Shown here: one piece after another, positions 26,416 through 35,107 of the stretch
How positions within the stretch are numbered: position 1 is the stretch's first letter
Layout: every line of letters begins with the position of its first letter
Source of the DNA: DASYLJ01 sp036009625
Lineage (GTDB): Bacteria > Desulfobacterota > Binatia > DP-6
Direction of reading: 5' to 3'
Assembly: GCA_036009625.1 (NCBI GenBank)
Contig: DASYLJ010000193.1
Location: forward strand, 73,931 to 137,930
Length of the DNA: 64,000 bases
Notes under the pieces: generated by a model
Databases searched by the model: none
Told to the model about the DNA's origin: nothing
The model's input: only the letters and a program-made list of their open reading frames with translations
Program-made: the position numbers and the translations under genes

Positions 26416-27339
26416 TCAGTCGCGCAGGGTGTGGCCGGTGAGGGTCAGGAAGACGTCTTCCAGCGTGGCCCGACGACGCGAGTACTCGAGCCCGCCGAGC
26501 CACGGCAACGTCGTCGCCGCGTCGACGTCGCGCAGATAGAGGTAGACGGTCTGCCCTGCCCGCTCGAGCCGCCACGGCCCGCCCGCGAGCCGCGCCACGA
26601 TGGGCTCGGGATGGTCGTCCTCCGGGACGTACACCTCCACCACCTCGGTGCCGACGCGCTCGGCGATGAGCTCCGGCGCCCGCCCCTCGGCCAGGATGCG
26701 GCCCTGATCGATGATGATGAGCCGGTCGCAGAGCTGCGCCGCCTCCTCCATGTAGTGCGTCGTGAGCAGGATGGTGGTGCCCGAACGCTTGCGCGCGCGC
26801 ACGCGCTCCCACACCAGCCGGCGCGCCTGCGGATCGAGCCCGGTCGTGGGCTCGTCGAGCACCAGCAGCGCCGGCTCGTTGATGAGCGCGCGTCCCAGCA
26901 TGAGCCGTCGCCGCATGCCGCCGGACAGCGTGCGGATCGGCGCGTGGCGGTAGTCGCCGAGCTCGGCTGCGCTGATGAGGACGTCGGCGCGACGCGCGGC
27001 CTCGGCCCGCCCGATGCCGAAGTAGCTGGCGTAGACCAGCAGGTTCATCTCGACGGTGAGATCGGGATCGAGGCTGTCGTCCTGCTGCACGACGCCGAGC
27101 CGTGCCTTGATGGCGCCGGCCGTACGCGGCGTCATCGGCATGCCCAGCACCGACAGCGTCCCCGCGCTCGGCAATGCGAGGCCGAGCAGCATCTTGATGG
27201 TGGTGCTCTTGCCGGCGCCGTTGGGACCGAGCAGCCCGAGACACTCGCCGGGCGCGACGGTGAAGCTCAGGTCGACGACGGCCGGCCGCGTCCCGTACGA
27301 TTTCGAGAGCCCGCGCGCCTCGACGACGGCCGCCGTCAC
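26416..27339 (-). CDS. ABC transporter ATP-binding protein (NodI-like)
   Basis: A 307-residue ATPase: Walker A GPNGAGKST, Q-loop VVQQDDSLDPDLTV, signature LSGGMRRRLMLGRAL, Walker B LLVLDEPTTGLDPQ and switch TTHYMEE. After the ATPase core come about 75 residues that look like the usual C-terminal regulatory tail of drug/NodI exporters. GTG 27339 overlaps the stop of the GH5 gene as GTGA, so translation is coupled; upstream codons in the same frame belong to a shadow. Partner permease begins 1 bp downstream of the stop. Confidence 0.93.
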   Translation of the reverse strand: MTAAVVEARGLSKSYGTRPAVVDLSFTVAPGECLGLLGPNGAGKSTTIKMLLGLALPSAGTLSVLGMPMTPRTAGAIKARLGVVQQDDSLDPDLTVEMNLLVYASYFGIGRAEAARRADVLISAAELGDYRHAPIRTLSGGMRRRLMLGRALINEPALLVLDEPTTGLDPQARRLVWERVRARKRSGTTILLTTHYMEEAAQLCDRLIIIDQGRILAEGRAPELIAERVGTEVVEVYVPEDDHPEPIVARLAGGPWRLERAGQTVYLYLRDVDAATTLPWLGGLEYSRRRATLEDVFLTLTGHTLRD

Positions 27340-28754
27340 GGGATCGGCGCGAGCTCGACGAGACGCTCGCCCCGACCACGGCAGCGCAGCGTCGCCACCT
27401 GCCCGCTCGCGTCCATCGCGGGCGTGACGACCGCGCCGTCGCAGCGCACGGTGAAGCCGTTCGGGTAACGCCGCGCGGGGACGTAGAGCTCGAGCTGGCC
27501 ACCGCCGCGTCCCAGCCAGCGCAGGCGCAGCGTGTTCGCCGCCTCGTCGACGGTGTGCTCGAGGACGCGTCCCGGCACCGCCCGCGCGAACACGCGCGAC
27601 AGCGCATGCGTACGCGTCAGCCGCTCGCCGCCGGGCTCGGAGCTCTCGCCGTCGAACAGGCCCCAGCGTCCCTCGCTGATCTCCTCCCACACCCAGAACG
27701 TCGAGTGCGCGCGGACGCGATCCTGCAGATCGAGCTGGGCCGTGATCCACGCGTTCGCGTACGGCGACTGTGGATCGATGCCCCACTCGCCGACCAGCAG
27801 CGGCACGCCCCACGCCGCCGCCTCCGCCGCCGCACGCTCCATAGATGGTGCGAGCACGTGCAGGCCGCCCGACAGGTCGGTGGCGTCGAACACACCGGTG
27901 TAGATGTGCGGCGCATACATGCCCCCCGCGACGGGGAACGGCGCCGACGGCACCGGCGCGGCGTTCGTGAAGTTGCGGATCGTATCGGGCTCGAAGACGA
28001 CGAGGTGGTGGCGGTCGACGCGACGGATGGCCTCGGCGACACGGACGTTGAACGCGCGCAGCTTGTTCTCGCCGTCACTCGTCACCACCGCCAGTGGCTC
28101 GTTCATCGTCTCGTACCCGAGCACACCCTCGTGCCGGCGGAAGCGCCTGGCGACGACGGCCGCGGCCTGCGCGGCCAGCGTCTGCACGTCGCGCACATCG
28201 TCGAAGAAGTTGCGGAACGCGGCGATGGTGTCGGGCGCCAGGCGACGGGCGGCGAGGTCGTCGAGCGGGCCACCGAGGTACGGGTAGTTGCTCACCCCGA
28301 GCAGCAGATCGAGTACCCAGCGCGGCGCGCCGTCCTGGCCGATCTCCTTCGAGAACGCGTCCTGGTGGAAGTCGAGGAGGACGACGATGCCGTGCGCGGC
28401 ACAGGCGTCGACCACCGCCTCGATGCGATCGAGGTACGCCGGGTCGTAGAAGCCCTGGCTGGGCTCGAGCGCGCTCCAACTGATCGGCAGACGCAGCAGG
28501 TTGAAGCCCAGCGCCTCCATGCGCCCGGCGTCGCCGTCGTCGAAGCCGGGAACGTCCTGCAGCGGCAGACGGCCGTCGGTGAAGGTCACGTCGAAGATGC
28601 CGAGCGCGCGCGCGTTCACGCCGCGGAGCGTGATCTCACGGCGCCGGCTGTCGACGAGCCGCCCATCGTCGACGCGCAGGCGGCGGCCGTCGAGCGCGCT
28701 GGCGGTGGAGGCGAGGAGCAGGACGGCGGTGAGGGCAAGCAGACGGCGGCACAT
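27336..28754 (-). CDS. Secreted GH5 glycosidase, endoglycoceramidase-like
   Basis: 472 residues with a signal peptide (1-20) and a (beta/alpha)8 GH5 catalytic domain. The acid/base is E219 in ETMNEP and the nucleophile E323 in LVGEWG; also visible are DFHQDAFSK, GYETMN and a C-terminal beta-sandwich from about 375. The DFHQDAFS block and the C-terminal sandwich are typical of endoglycoceramidase/glucocerebrosidase-type GH5, which cleave the sugar from glycosphingolipids or sterol glycosides. Coupled by GTGA to an ABC exporter, so glycan or glycolipid processing at the cell surface is a reasonable inference; the true substrate is unknown. Confidence 0.85.
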   Translation of the reverse strand: MCRRLLALTAVLLLASTASALDGRRLRVDDGRLVDSRRREITLRGVNARALGIFDVTFTDGRLPLQDVPGFDDGDAGRMEALGFNLLRLPISWSALEPSQGFYDPAYLDRIEAVVDACAAHGIVVLLDFHQDAFSKEIGQDGAPRWVLDLLLGVSNYPYLGGPLDDLAARRLAPDTIAAFRNFFDDVRDVQTLAAQAAAVVARRFRRHEGVLGYETMNEPLAVVTSDGENKLRAFNVRVAEAIRRVDRHHLVVFEPDTIRNFTNAAPVPSAPFPVAGGMYAPHIYTGVFDATDLSGGLHVLAPSMERAAAEAAAWGVPLLVGEWGIDPQSPYANAWITAQLDLQDRVRAHSTFWVWEEISEGRWGLFDGESSEPGGERLTRTHALSRVFARAVPGRVLEHTVDEAANTLRLRWLGRGGGQLELYVPARRYPNGFTVRCDGAVVTPAMDASGQVATLRCRGRGERLVELAPIP

Positions 28755-28847
28755 GCGAGCCGCGAAGCTATGCGCTCACCCCCGTCGTGGCAACCCATTT
28801 TTCCATGCCACTTGCGCGATCGCGCGGGCTCCTCCTATGAGCGGAGC

Positions 28848-30140
28848 GTGGGCGAGAAGGGCGCCGTGCTCGGGCTGGACGAAGCCGCGGCATTGATCCG
28901 TCCACGCGACACCGTGAGCTTCGGCTTCGCCTGCGCTCAACCCACCGGGCTGCTCGAGGCGTTGGGTGCCCGCACCGACCTCGAGGACGTGGCAATCTAC
29001 TCCGGCCTCTTCGTACAGCCCTATCGCTTCCTCACCACGCCCGGCGTGCGCGTGGTGAGCGGCTTCTTCGGTCCCATCGAGCGCATGGCGCGAGCGGCGG
29101 GCGCGCGCATCGAGTTCCTGGCCGCCGACTTCCACGGCCTCGAACGGCTGGCGCTGACGCTCGAGCCGCGCGTGGTGCTCGCGGTCACCACCCCGCCCGA
29201 CGCCGACGGCTGGCTCAGCTTCGGCGCACACGCGGGCGCGCACTTCACCCCGTTCCTCGACGCCGCCCGCGATCCCGAGCGACTCGCCGTCGCCGAGATC
29301 AACCGCACCATGCCGCGCATCGCGGGACTGCCCGAGCTCGGCGGCAACCGCATCCACGTCTCCGAGGTCGACGCGGTGGTCGAGCACGACGCCGCGCTGC
29401 CGACGATCCCCACCATTCCGGCCACGCCCGAGGAGCTCGCGATCGCGCGTCACGCCGTCGAGCTGATCGCCGACGGCTCGACGCTGCAGTTCGGCATCGG
29501 CGCCGTACCCGACGAGATCGCCGGCCTCCTCGCCGCCGGGCGATGCGGCGACTTCGGGATCCACACCGAGATGTTCTCCGACGGCGTCATGCTGCTGCAG
29601 CGCGCCGGCAAGGTGACGAATCGCAAGGGCCTCTACGACACGGTGTCCGTCGCCACCTTCGCCCTCGGCAGCCCCGAGCTCTACCAGTGGCTCGATGGCA
29701 ACCCCGACGTCCGCATCCTGCCCGTCTCGGCAGTGAACGAACCGGCGCTGCTGCGTCGGATGCGGCGCTTCGTCAGCGTCAACGGCGCGCTCGCCATCGA
29801 CCTGCTGGGCCAGGTGGCGGCGGATCACATCGCAGGGCGGCAGTACTCCGGCGTAGGCGGCCACGAGTCGTTCGTCATGGGCGCCACGGAGGCACCGAGC
29901 GGCCGCAGCCTCCTCTGCCTGCGCTCGACGGCCACCGTCGGCGGCACCCGCATCTCCACCATCGTGCCGCATCTGGGCGCCGGCACCACGGTGACGACGC
30001 CGCGACACCACGTGCAGTGGATCGTCACCGAGCACGGCGCCGCCGACCTATCCGTCCTCGGCGATCGCCGTCGCGCCGAGGCGCTCATCGGTCTCGCGCA
30101 TCCCGACTTCCGCGACCAGCTGCGCGCCGCGATCGACTGA
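28848..30140 (+). CDS. Acetyl-CoA hydrolase/CoA-transferase family protein
   Basis: A 430-residue class I CoA-transferase of the 4-hydroxybutyrate/acetyl-CoA hydrolase type. Motifs: VAEINRTMPRI, IGAVPDEIAGLLA, HTEMFSDGVMLL, the SGVGGHESF glycine loop and a C-terminal VTEHGAADL segment. It moves CoA between acids (or hydrolyses acyl-CoA) through a glutamyl-CoA intermediate. GTG 28848 is chosen; a second GTG at 28866 with AAGG upstream is possible. The N-terminus lies 93 bp from the divergent GH5 gene; 44 bp downstream is an alpha/beta hydrolase on the same strand. Partner acids cannot be told. Confidence 0.87.
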   Translation: MGEKGAVLGLDEAAALIRPRDTVSFGFACAQPTGLLEALGARTDLEDVAIYSGLFVQPYRFLTTPGVRVVSGFFGPIERMARAAGARIEFLAADFHGLERLALTLEPRVVLAVTTPPDADGWLSFGAHAGAHFTPFLDAARDPERLAVAEINRTMPRIAGLPELGGNRIHVSEVDAVVEHDAALPTIPTIPATPEELAIARHAVELIADGSTLQFGIGAVPDEIAGLLAAGRCGDFGIHTEMFSDGVMLLQRAGKVTNRKGLYDTVSVATFALGSPELYQWLDGNPDVRILPVSAVNEPALLRRMRRFVSVNGALAIDLLGQVAADHIAGRQYSGVGGHESFVMGATEAPSGRSLLCLRSTATVGGTRISTIVPHLGAGTTVTTPRHHVQWIVTEHGAADLSVLGDRRRAEALIGLAHPDFRDQLRAAID

Positions 30141-30184
30141 TCGTATCTGGCGCGCCGCGCGGTGATGCGGCAATATGCGACGCC

Positions 30185-31024
30185 ATGGGCACTGCCACCG
30201 TCGGCACGGTCGATCTCCACTACGAAGAGCATGGCAGCGGCGATCCGCTGCTGCTGATCATGGGGCTCGCCGCCGACTCCACGGCGTGGCTGTTCCAGCT
30301 GCCGGAGCTCTCGCAGCACTACCGCACCATCGTGTTCGACAACCGCGGCGTCGGCCGCAGCTCGAAGCCGGCGGGGCCGTACACCATCCACGAGATGGCC
30401 GACGACGCCGCCGGGCTCCTCGCCGTCCTCGGCATCGAACGCGCGCACGTGGTGGGCGTCTCGATGGGCGGCATGATCGCGCAGGAGCTGGTGCTGCGTC
30501 ATCCACAGCGGGTGCGCAGCCTGGTGCTGGCCTGCACCTACCCCGAGCCCGACGAGAAGATCGAGCAGCAGCGGCAGTTCTCGCTGACCCAGCTCGGCGG
30601 CTCGGTGACGACGTCGGGCGAGATGCAGATCGACCTCTCGAGCCTGAACCCGATGACCTTCTTCCAGCAGATGCTGCCGATGGTCTTCAACCAGGAGTTC
30701 ATCCTGCGCGACCTGCCGAAGCTGATGCAGGTGTTCTCGGGCGCGCTGCAGTACGGCTTCAGCATGGAGGCCATCCTGGGTCAGGTGTCGGCGGTCATGG
30801 GCCACCGCGCCACCGATCGCCTGCATCAGATCACGGTGCCGACGCTCGTCCTCACGGGCGACGCCGATCTGCTGGTGCCGCCGTCCAACTCGGACGTCCT
30901 GGCGCGGGAGATTCCCGGCGCACGCCTGGTCAAGGTCCCGGGCGGAAGCCATGGTTTCAATTTCGAGACGCCCGACGTCTTCAACCGCGAGGTGCTGACC
31001 TTCCTCGCGAGCGTGACCTCGTAG
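30185..31024 (+). CDS. Alpha/beta hydrolase
   Basis: A 279-residue serine hydrolase with nucleophile elbow GVSMGGM (S93), acid D226 in LTGDADLLVP, and H256 in GGSHGF; the oxyanion region is IMGLAADSTAW. The N-terminus shows HYEEHGSGDPLLLIMG. Looks like the 3-oxoadipate enol-lactonase/haloalkane-type group, but the substrate is open. Preceded by 44 bp after the CoA-transferase, so co-transcription is possible and a thioester or lactone product could be shared. Confidence 0.9.
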   Translation: MGTATVGTVDLHYEEHGSGDPLLLIMGLAADSTAWLFQLPELSQHYRTIVFDNRGVGRSSKPAGPYTIHEMADDAAGLLAVLGIERAHVVGVSMGGMIAQELVLRHPQRVRSLVLACTYPEPDEKIEQQRQFSLTQLGGSVTTSGEMQIDLSSLNPMTFFQQMLPMVFNQEFILRDLPKLMQVFSGALQYGFSMEAILGQVSAVMGHRATDRLHQITVPTLVLTGDADLLVPPSNSDVLAREIPGARLVKVPGGSHGFNFETPDVFNREVLTFLASVTS

Positions 31025-31180
31025 CGCTCACGCGGCACAAAACGGGCGGCCCTGGCACACGCCGTTGGCGCGCAGGCCCGTGTTTGCTGTCTCCAGCGGA
31101 CGGCCACGAACTTGCTACGCCATACCTCCGTGCAGGACGGAGCGGATCGCAACTCAAACCAACACGGAAGAGGTGACGGA

Positions 31181-31459
31181 GTGGAGCAGAACGTTGTCGA
31201 GGAGCGTCCGAAGACGGTGGCGAATCGGTTCGAGCTTGCGGCGAGCCGCATGGCGGAAGAGTGGCTCAATGCTGGCCACATGTCGGTCTCGGCCGGCGAC
31301 CTGCGCATCGCGCGGGAGTTCCTGGAGCAGGTTGGTATCACCGTCGAGGAGACGCCCGGCGTCCTGGTCCGTCTGAACTACCGCGACGGTCGCTCCCAGG
31401 AGATGACGCGCGAGGCCGCGGTCATGCTCGCCCTCCGTCGTCTCGCCGGCCGCGCCTGA
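31181..31459 (+). CDS. Small conserved hypothetical protein
   Basis: 92 residues from GTG 31181 (ribosome-binding site AGAGG about 7 nt upstream); the longer frame to 31112 has poor codon use. A helical N-terminus (NRFELAASRMAEEWL) is followed by a mixed part with VSAGDLRIAREFLEQVGI, LVRLNYRDGRSQEMTREAAVMLALRRL. No signal or membrane segment. I do not recognise the family. Hairpin element A begins 19 bp past its stop codon. Confidence 0.65.
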   Translation: MEQNVVEERPKTVANRFELAASRMAEEWLNAGHMSVSAGDLRIAREFLEQVGITVEETPGVLVRLNYRDGRSQEMTREAAVMLALRRLAGRA

Positions 31460-31478
31460 GCGGCTTTCGGTTGGGGTT

Positions 31479-31610
31479 TGGGGTGCGGGCCGGGGGCGTG
31501 GGTGCCGCCGGCTTGCTCGGAGCTCGCACAGCACCGCTCCACCCCTTTTCCCCACCCGTGTGCTCGCAACTCGCCGCTCGGCGACACCCACACCCCCGAC
31601 CCGCACCCCA
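31479..31610 (-). repeat. Hairpin element A: 30-nt arms with 72-nt conserved loop
   Basis: Arms 31479-31508 and 31581-31610 pair at 27 of 30 positions. On the minus strand the three mismatches become G-U pairs. Read on the minus strand, the loop holds GGGGAAAAGGGGTGGAG, also present in elements B and C in near-identical form. Starts 19 bp after the stop of the 31181-31459 gene. Arm sequence differs from the other copies. Confidence 0.85.
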
Positions 31611-31764
31611 TGACCAGACCGTCCAGCACGTCCGGCGCGACGCCGTAGGGCGGCCGCATGGCGGGGCCTGTGCGTTGGATTTGATTTTTCCCTATCCAAC
31701 CAGGAGGCGGACGCCGCGCGCATGATTCGGCGACGGTGACATTGGCGCTATCCGAACGTCACAT

Positions 31765-31906
31765 GGGTGGTGGTGGTGTGGCGGCGGTCGGGGGCCGCCG
31801 AAGGAGCGCGTTGTGAGTGAGCGTGGTGGGGAAATGGGGCGGCGGGGTGCCGAGCGAGCTCCGCGCGGACCGGCGGTCCCCGACCGCCGCCACGCCACCA
31901 CCACCC
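31765..31906 (+). repeat. Hairpin element B: 36-nt arms with 70-nt conserved loop
   Basis: Arms 31765-31800 and 31871-31906 pair at 34 of 36 positions; both remaining positions are G-T on the plus strand. The loop carries GGGGAAATGGGGCGG and then GCGAGCTCCG, matching the element A and C loops in order. Its end is 10 bp from the stop of the phosphotransferase gene. Confidence 0.85.
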
Positions 31907-31916
31907 GACCGCGACG

Positions 31917-32984
31917 CTACGATGAAGCGATACTCGACGCCGCCAGCCGGATCATGCCCGTGGCGACCGACTCCCCACCGCTCATGCGATCGTCTTTCGT
32001 CTGGCCCAGCTTCCAGCGGTAGTAGAGCTGCTGGACCACGACGGCCATCTTGAAGAGGCCGAAGGCGTAGTAGTACGGCATGCGGCTCACGTCGCGGCCG
32101 CTGCGCTCGGCGTAGCGTGCGACGGCTTCGGCGCGCGTCATGAAGCCCGGGCTCTGCGAGGGCATCGCGGCGATGAAGGCGTACGGCTCGCCGGGCTCGT
32201 ACCAGGACGCGAGCAACGTGCCGAGATCGGTGAGCGGATCGCCGAGCGTGCACATGTCCCAGTCGTAGACGGCGACGGCACGGCCGGGGTCGTCGGCGGC
32301 GACCGCCATGTTGTCGAGGCGCCAGTCGTTGTGGACCAGCGTCGGCGACGGTGACGGCGGCATGTGCTCGACGAGCCAGCGCACGACGTCGTCGGCCTCC
32401 GCGAGCTCCTGCGTCTTGGCGCGCACCCAGCGATCAGTCCAACCCTTCACCTGGCGGGAGAGGAAGCCGTCGGGCTTGCCGAGCGCGCCGAGACCGATGG
32501 CGTCGTAGTCGACGGCGTGGAAGTCGGCGAGCGTGTCGATCATCACCTGCGACAGCTTCCGCGTCTGCGCGGGATCGGCACCACCACCGAACTCCGGTGG
32601 CACCTCCTTCCGCACGACCACACCGTGTCGGCGCTCCATCACGAAGAACGGGGCGCCGATGACGCTCGCGTCGTCGCAGTAGATGAACGCGCGCGGTGCT
32701 GCCGGGAAGCCACGGTAGAGCGCCGACAGCACGCGATACTCGCGACCCATGTCGTGCGCGCTCGCGGGGATGTCGCCGTGCGGCGGACGGCGGAGCACGT
32801 AGCTCACCGTCGGGTAGTGGATCAGGTAGGTGAGGTTCGCGTGCCCGCCGGGGAACTGCCAGATGTCGGGCGTGCCGTCGGCAGCGGGAATCTTGCCGGT
32901 GAGCCAACGACCGACGGCGCCGGCATCGAGCTCTTCGCCGGCACGGACGGGAACGACGTCGGGATCGGGAGCGACGTGCGACAC
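31917..32984 (-). CDS. Phosphotransferase family protein (APH/ACAD10-like kinase fold)
   Basis: 355 residues with the aminoglycoside-phosphotransferase/choline-kinase fold: QFPGGHANLTYLI (P-loop equivalent), VLRRPPHG, catalytic VHNDWRLDNM, and VYDWDMCTLGDPLTDLG as the metal-binding DxD-type loop, all close to the N-terminal domain of human ACAD10/11. Bacterial relatives often sit beside acyl-CoA dehydrogenases and may phosphorylate a hydroxyacyl-CoA. GTG 32984 was chosen because the longer start at 33053 would overlap the upstream Cys-rich gene by 35 bp. Element B lies directly beyond the stop. Confidence 0.88.
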   Translation of the reverse strand: MSHVAPDPDVVPVRAGEELDAGAVGRWLTGKIPAADGTPDIWQFPGGHANLTYLIHYPTVSYVLRRPPHGDIPASAHDMGREYRVLSALYRGFPAAPRAFIYCDDASVIGAPFFVMERRHGVVVRKEVPPEFGGGADPAQTRKLSQVMIDTLADFHAVDYDAIGLGALGKPDGFLSRQVKGWTDRWVRAKTQELAEADDVVRWLVEHMPPSPSPTLVHNDWRLDNMAVAADDPGRAVAVYDWDMCTLGDPLTDLGTLLASWYEPGEPYAFIAAMPSQSPGFMTRAEAVARYAERSGRDVSRMPYYYAFGLFKMAVVVQQLYYRWKLGQTKDDRMSGGESVATGMIRLAASSIASS

Positions 32985-33018
32985 GATCGACGTCGCTAAC
33001 AGGGGCGTCCCCGGAACG

Positions 33019-33840
33019 TCAATCCGGTGGATGGCAACGATCGTCGGCGCCACAGACCCCGCCGATCATGGGCTGGCTACGGTTGAACAGACACTGGTAC
33101 GTCGGCCCGTGATAGCCCTCCGCCGTCGAGAATGGCTCCGTCGTGCATCCGGCGTCCGTCGCACAGCAGACGACGTCGGGTTCGACGACGAGCGGAACGC
33201 ACGTGCCCGACGTGCAGGTCCCTCGCACGTAGGGGTCCGGCTGGCAGCTGAAGTACATATCCGCCGAGAGGAAATACTGACGATCGCGGCAGGTATTCTC
33301 GCCCTGACAGCACCCGACCGCATGGATGTGACAGTCGGCGGTACAGAAGCCCTGGCCGTCGCACTGCTCGCCCTCCTCGAGCTGCCCGTTCCCGCAGACG
33401 GCGGGCGCGACGCAGCCGGACGCATCGCACGCGTCGCAGACGCTCGTGGCCACACCGACGCACGCCGCGCCGCCGCGTGGCGCACGACACTGCGACGCCG
33501 ATCGCACCCCGCTGCCCTTCGTCTCGCCGGCCGCGTTGGTCTTGCAGCACACCGCGGCGCCCGGTCGACCACACGTCGACTTCGCGGCGCAGCGCACGAC
33601 GGTGGAGAGACATCCGAGGTTCGCCAGGGTGGCGCGCGCGGTGTCCTTCGCGCACCGCTTGTAGGTCGCGGGTGACGTCGCCGTCGCGCAGTCGCAATTC
33701 GCGGCGATCGCCCCGCGGGCGGTCGCGACGTCGGGCGCGTCGGCCGCTGCCGGATCGCAGGCGGCATGCACCGACGATGCGAGCACCAACAGCATAGCGG
33801 CGAGGGCGGCCATGGAGGGCATGGACGGCTTGTCCCACAT
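33019..33840 (-). CDS. Secreted Cys-rich protein with Myxococcus-type cysteine repeat
   Basis: 273 residues with a signal peptide (cleavage near VHAA|CD) and about 30 cysteines. An N-terminal module CDCATATSPATYKRC to AKSTCGRPGAAVCC is of a kind I remember from secreted proteins of Binatota-type genomes. It is followed by CGNGQLEEGEQCDGQGFC, a DUF4215 Myxococcus cysteine-rich repeat, and a C-terminal Cys cluster. The oxidised fold implies an extracytoplasmic location. The start could also be ATG 33822. Divergent from the P450 gene by 94 bp. Function unknown. Confidence 0.82.
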   Translation of the reverse strand: MWDKPSMPSMAALAAMLLVLASSVHAACDPAAADAPDVATARGAIAANCDCATATSPATYKRCAKDTARATLANLGCLSTVVRCAAKSTCGRPGAAVCCKTNAAGETKGSGVRSASQCRAPRGGAACVGVATSVCDACDASGCVAPAVCGNGQLEEGEQCDGQGFCTADCHIHAVGCCQGENTCRDRQYFLSADMYFSCQPDPYVRGTCTSGTCVPLVVEPDVVCCATDAGCTTEPFSTAEGYHGPTYQCLFNRSQPMIGGVCGADDRCHPPD

Positions 33841-33934
33841 GAAGCGCTCGTGGGTAAAGAGACTTTCAAGCAATCGGGACGCACTGGACGCGGTCCGTTC
33901 GCAGGCCGGGTGGAAATCGGTCGATCGTTCGATT

Positions 33935-35107
33935 ATGGAACCCGCCATGGAGACGCCCGCCGCCGAGTTCGACCCGCAGATGCTCTTCGACCATCCGGAT
34001 CCGTACCCCATGTTCGCGGGGCTGCGGGCGACGATGCCGGTGATGCGGTCGGAGTTCATGAATCGTGTCAGCTGGGTCGTCACCAAGTACGACGACTGTT
34101 TCGCCATCCTGAAGGACGCCGAGACCTACTCGTCACGATCGAACGCAGAGGTCGGCAAGGTGATGGGCCGCACCGTCATCGAGATGGACGGCAAGGAGCA
34201 CACCCGCCACCGAGCGCTGGTGCAGCGCGTGTTCGTCCCGAAGGGCCTCGACGGGCTGCAGCCGGTGCTCGAGAACATCCTGCACGAGATCATCGACGGC
34301 TTCGCGGCGGATCCCGCCGTCGACCTGATCGCACAGTTCACCGAGCGCTTCCCGGTCCAGGTCATGGCGCACATGGTGGGCATCCCGCGCGCCGACTATC
34401 CGCAGTTCCAGAAGTGGGCGATCGAGATCATCGGCTTCGTGAAGGACTACCCCCGCGGCTACGAGGCGTCCGCCGCCATTCGCGAGTACCTCCTGCCCAT
34501 CATCGCCGAGCGCCGCGCGCATCCCCAGGACGACGTCATCAGCCACCTCCTCGCCGGCACCGTCGACGGCCAGGGGCTCAGCGACGACGACATCGTCAGC
34601 TTCCTGCGCCTCCTCATTCCCGCCGGCGCCGAGACCACGTTCCGGCTCATCGGCAACATGCTGTTCGCGCTGCTCACCGAGCGCGACCGCTACGAGCGCG
34701 TGCGCGCCGACCGCTCGCTGGTGCCGTGGGTCATCGAGGAGACGCTGCGCTGGGAGACGTCGGTGCTGATGGTGTCGCGGCAGACCAACAAGCCGGTCAC
34801 CATCCGCGGCGTCGACGTGCCCGAGAATGCGCTGGTCTCGATCGTCGTCGCGTCGGCGAACCGCGACGAGGAGCACTACCCGAACGCCGACGTCTTCGAC
34901 CTCGACCGCCGCGCCGAGGACCACCTCGGCTTCGGCTTCGGCCGTCACCACTGCCTCGGCTACCACTTGGCCCGGCTCGAGGCGCGCGTGGCGTTGAATG
35001 CCATCCTCGACCGCCTGCCGGCGCTGCGCCTCGACCCCGACGAGCCGGCGCCGACGATCACCGGTCTGGCGTTCCGCTCGCCGAAGACGCTGCGCGCGCT
35101 AACGTAG
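33935..35107 (+). CDS. Cytochrome P450
   Basis: A 390-residue bacterial class I P450 monooxygenase. Visible: I-helix AGAETT, K-helix EETLRW (ExxR), and the haem loop FGFGRHHCLG with proximal ligand C340. Upstream residues in the longer frame (from 33812) have weak codon use, so ATG 33935 (or 33947) is preferred. CYP107/CYP125/142-like soluble family by overall pattern; expected to hydroxylate a lipophilic substrate with a ferredoxin partner, none of which is nearby. Its 3' end overlaps the convergent secreted gene by 9 bp. Confidence 0.94.
   Translation: MEPAMETPAAEFDPQMLFDHPDPYPMFAGLRATMPVMRSEFMNRVSWVVTKYDDCFAILKDAETYSSRSNAEVGKVMGRTVIEMDGKEHTRHRALVQRVFVPKGLDGLQPVLENILHEIIDGFAADPAVDLIAQFTERFPVQVMAHMVGIPRADYPQFQKWAIEIIGFVKDYPRGYEASAAIREYLLPIIAERRAHPQDDVISHLLAGTVDGQGLSDDDIVSFLRLLIPAGAETTFRLIGNMLFALLTERDRYERVRADRSLVPWVIEETLRWETSVLMVSRQTNKPVTIRGVDVPENALVSIVVASANRDEEHYPNADVFDLDRRAEDHLGFGFGRHHCLGYHLARLEARVALNAILDRLPALRLDPDEPAPTITGLAFRSPKTLRALT

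Larger units (their letters stand above)
31460..31916. other. 457-bp convergent intergenic region holding elements A and B
   Basis: Between the small protein gene (plus) and the phosphotransferase gene (minus). Elements A and B occupy most of it. Between them, 31611-31764 contains a 7-bp stem GTTGGAT/ATCCAAC (31674-31680 with 31694-31700) and, on the minus strand from ATG 31659, a short GC3-rich frame MRPPYGVAPDVLDGLVMG that runs into element A; this may be the broken start of a lost gene. Confidence 0.6.

Noticed and set aside
31181..31916. Elements A and B as rho-independent terminators
   Set aside because: The 30-36-nt stems, 70-nt conserved loops and lack of U-tracts do not fit standard terminators, though a role in 3'-end formation is possible.
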